From positions 3,038,001 through 3,102,000 of the forward strand of contig NZ_CP058557.1 of assembly GCF_018141165.1 (NCBI RefSeq): 64,000 bases of DNA, given 5' to 3'. The stretch comes from Alkaliphilus sp. B6464 (GTDB taxonomy: Bacteria > Bacillota > Clostridia > Peptostreptococcales > Natronincolaceae). A program made the position numbers and the translations under genes. The notes under the pieces were generated by a model. That model saw nothing but the letters and a program-made list of their open reading frames with translations. It was not told the DNA's origin and ran no database searches. This document shows, in pieces, positions 62,271-64,000 of the stretch; the stretch's first letter is position 1, and every line of letters begins with the position of its first letter.

Positions 62271-63734
62271 TTATTTTGCTGCATTCTGTCCTGCTATTCT
62301 ACCAAATACTACGATGTCAGCTAAAGCGTTTCCACCTAGTCTATTTCCACCGTGTACTCCTCCTGTAACTTCTCCTGCTGCGAATAAACCTTTGATGATT
62401 TCTCCATCTTCATTTAATACTTCAGCATTTTCGTTTATTGCTAATCCACCCATTGTATGGTGTACTGCTGGTGCGATTTCGATTGCATAGAATTTAGAAG
62501 TTTCTAATGCTCTTGGCATATCTGCTCTTCCGAAGTCTGCATCTTTACCAGATGCTTGGAATCCATTATATTTTTCTACCGTTGCTACCAAGTTTTCCAC
62601 TGGCATATTTAATGCTTCTGCTAATCCTTCAGGTGTATCAGCTTCTGTTACGATACCTTGCTTTATATATCCTGCAATTGCACTTAAACTATCAGTAATT
62701 CCTTGGTCAAATACTAAGTAAGCTGATTGACCTTCTTGTTCTAATATAGCTTTTGAAACAACGTCTCTTGTTTCAAGTTCTCCTACAAATCTATTACCTT
62801 CTCTATTTACTACGATTGCTCCGTTACCTCTAACTGCTTCTGTAATCATATATCCATTGCTTGGAACTGCTGTAGGATGAGTTTGAATTTCTTCTAGTTG
62901 AATTACTCCTGCACCAATTTCTTGTGCCATTTTAATTCCACTTCCATCTGCTCCTGCATGATTTGTTGTTACAAAACCTTCTAAATCAGGGTTAAGTGAT
63001 ACTAATATTTCAGGGTTTGCTCCAAATCCACCTGTTGCAAGAATTACTGCATTTGCTTTAATCGTAAGTTCGTTTCCATCTTTATCTTCAGCTATTACCC
63101 CAGCTACAACACCTTCATTTGTTAAAATTTCTGTTGCTTTTGTTTCAGTCATAACTTTCATTCCAGTGTTTTCTAAAGCAGTTTTTAATGTTTTAACGAC
63201 TTCTGGTCCAACTGGCGCTCCACCTGCAGGTCTATGTGCTCTATTGTTAGTTGCTCCTGCTAATCTACCTACGTCGGTAAAGTCTCCACCAAGCTCTAAT
63301 AACCAATCTATAGCATCTGCCGCTTTACTTGTCATAGTAGTTACTAAAGACTCTATATTCTTTTCGTAACCACCTTTCATCGTATCTTCAAAGTGAACTG
63401 TTGCATCATCTTCGATTTCCAATTCAGCTTGAACACTCGTTCCCGCTGCGTTTAATCCACCAGTTGCTCTTAAAGTGTTTCCTCCTACAATAACCATTTG
63501 CTCAAGGATTATCACTTCTTTTCCTGCGTTACGAACTTCTAGTGCAGCGGCTAATCCTGCTCCACCTGAACCAACTACTACTACATCTGTAGTATGTTCT
63601 ATTTGAGCAGGTTGTTGTGGTTCAGGCGTTACTACAGGAGCCTTTGTCCCACATCCTGATAAAACTCCTACACTCATTGCTAATGTCATACCTAATAATA
63701 CTTTTTTACTTCTGAACAATTTGTTCATTAACAT
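62271..63734 (-). CDS. Fumarate reductase-like flavin lipoprotein
   Basis: An extracellular FAD protein that would reduce an unsaturated acid (fumarate, urocanate, acrylate or similar). It is a lipoprotein: signal then VGVLSGCG with lipobox Cys. FAD dinucleotide fold VVVGSGGAGLAAALE comes next. Active-site landmarks of flavocytochrome c fumarate reductases are in place: GNRFVGELETRDVVSK, AVHHTMGG and GNRLGGNALADIVVFG. It lacks the N-terminal haem domain and the FMN-binding domain of UrdA-type reductases (only 487 residues), so electrons must come from a separate carrier. AAAGGAGG precedes the first ATG. The symporter 470 bases downstream could import or exchange the product. Confidence 0.9.
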   Translation of the reverse strand: MLMNKLFRSKKVLLGMTLAMSVGVLSGCGTKAPVVTPEPQQPAQIEHTTDVVVVGSGGAGLAAALEVRNAGKEVIILEQMVIVGGNTLRATGGLNAAGTSVQAELEIEDDATVHFEDTMKGGYEKNIESLVTTMTSKAADAIDWLLELGGDFTDVGRLAGATNNRAHRPAGGAPVGPEVVKTLKTALENTGMKVMTETKATEILTNEGVVAGVIAEDKDGNELTIKANAVILATGGFGANPEILVSLNPDLEGFVTTNHAGADGSGIKMAQEIGAGVIQLEEIQTHPTAVPSNGYMITEAVRGNGAIVVNREGNRFVGELETRDVVSKAILEQEGQSAYLVFDQGITDSLSAIAGYIKQGIVTEADTPEGLAEALNMPVENLVATVEKYNGFQASGKDADFGRADMPRALETSKFYAIEIAPAVHHTMGGLAINENAEVLNEDGEIIKGLFAAGEVTGGVHGGNRLGGNALADIVVFGRIAGQNAAK

Positions 63735-63936
63735 TAATTAAGTCCTCCTTTATTGTCTATACCCAATGCCCAAATTTTATTATAGCAGAATTTATGGTAT
63801 GTGCAATAAAAAAGTTAATATTTTATCAATCTCGGCTAGCTATATGAACCACCTCTATATTATCACATGTTTATATTACCTACCAAAGACTTCCAGGCCA
63901 TTTCCTTGCACCTTTAGTTCTTTGTCCAATTTTACA
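63735..63936. other. Upstream region of flavin lipoprotein gene
   Basis: About 200 bases with no gene recognised. It includes the AAAGGAGG site just before the ATG and should carry the promoter. Confidence 0.4.
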
Positions 63937-63972
63937 AAAAAATAATACAGGGCTTGAATTTGCCCTGTATTT
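63937..63972 (-). terminator. Strong terminator of a transcript entering from the right edge
   Basis: On the minus strand a perfect 10-bp stem (AATACAGGGC facing GCCCTGTATT) with an 8-base loop, then ATTTTTTT. The gene or RNA it ends lies beyond the window; the last 28 bases (63973-64000) do not identify it. Confidence 0.85.
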
Positions 63973-64000
63973 ATGGGGTCGCCTGTCGGCTTTGCTGTTC

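Noticed and set aside
1-64000. CRISPR arrays, rRNA genes, T-box or common riboswitch signatures
   Set aside because: No regularly spaced repeats, no rRNA-like stretches, and no T-box core or other leader motif that I could recognise by eye.

Overview
The window is AT-rich and its genes mostly lie on the minus strand. Families present include a DegS/DegU pair, a SpoVB-type flippase, a DUF896 protein, a DegV protein, a small alarmone synthetase, an ECF sigma/anti-sigma pair, MocR, and a 6S RNA with its own terminator. Together these indicate a spore-forming, anaerobic member of the Clostridia. An Alkaliphilus-like genus fits, but this is an inference from gene content, not a sequence match. Most genes have strong AGGAGG-type ribosome binding sites, and these decide several starts. 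Many transcripts end in clear hairpins.

Layout. 0-2.6 kb: a duplicated P-loop ATPase and an aldehyde dehydrogenase. 2.7-7.0 kb: a foreign-looking, GC-richer drug-efflux cassette (TetR, MFS, ABC permease, ABC ATPase). It is decaying: the MFS gene has lost its middle and the permease has lost part of its N-terminus and its frame. It lies on the 3' side of a tRNA-Leu(GAG). 7.4-13 kb: polA, coaE, a lytic transglycosylase and a peptide-binding lipoprotein. 13-16.7 kb: ECF sigma and anti-sigma, tRNA-Leu(CAA), an alarmone synthetase and small unknowns. 16.8-24.5 kb: CDF transporter, LysR, DegV, DegU/DegS, CheW, DUF896 and a divergent pair of helical-repeat unknowns. 24.5-27.4 kb: hutH-hutI. 27.6-36.5 kb: a 1817-residue pseudokinase/STAND ATPase/TPR/GAF/GGDEF/GAF protein, MarR, a lipid kinase and MocR. 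36.9-40.7 kb: a heterodimeric ABC exporter with one degenerate ATP site. 40.8-44.9 kb: a Cys-rich mini-protein, a zinc ribbon, a degenerate GGDEF protein with a ribbon-helix-helix-like tail, a SpoVB-like flippase, a MOSC protein and a broken molybdate-type regulator. 44.9-47 kb: 6S RNA and FtsH. 47-52.5 kb: nucleoid-associated protein, MATE, RluA and NAD kinase. 52.5-56 kb: a molybdopterin oxidoreductase, its ferredoxin subunit and a TorD-like chaperone. 56.6-63.7 kb: unknowns, PepF, a DAACS symporter and a fumarate-reductase-like flavin lipoprotein.

How the parts relate. Two proteins address cyclic-di-GMP signalling: the giant fusion keeps GGEEF and an I-site, while the small one has lost both. 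Energy metabolism appears respiratory and amino-acid based: a secreted molybdoenzyme, a secreted flavin reductase next to a dicarboxylate/amino-acid symporter, and histidine breakdown. The most unusual items are the pseudokinase-to-diguanylate-cyclase fusion, the GGDEF-RHH fusion, the two gene families built from short helical repeats, and a related pair of non-coding elements upstream of two unrelated genes. I saw no CRISPR array, prophage, intact insertion sequence or rRNA.
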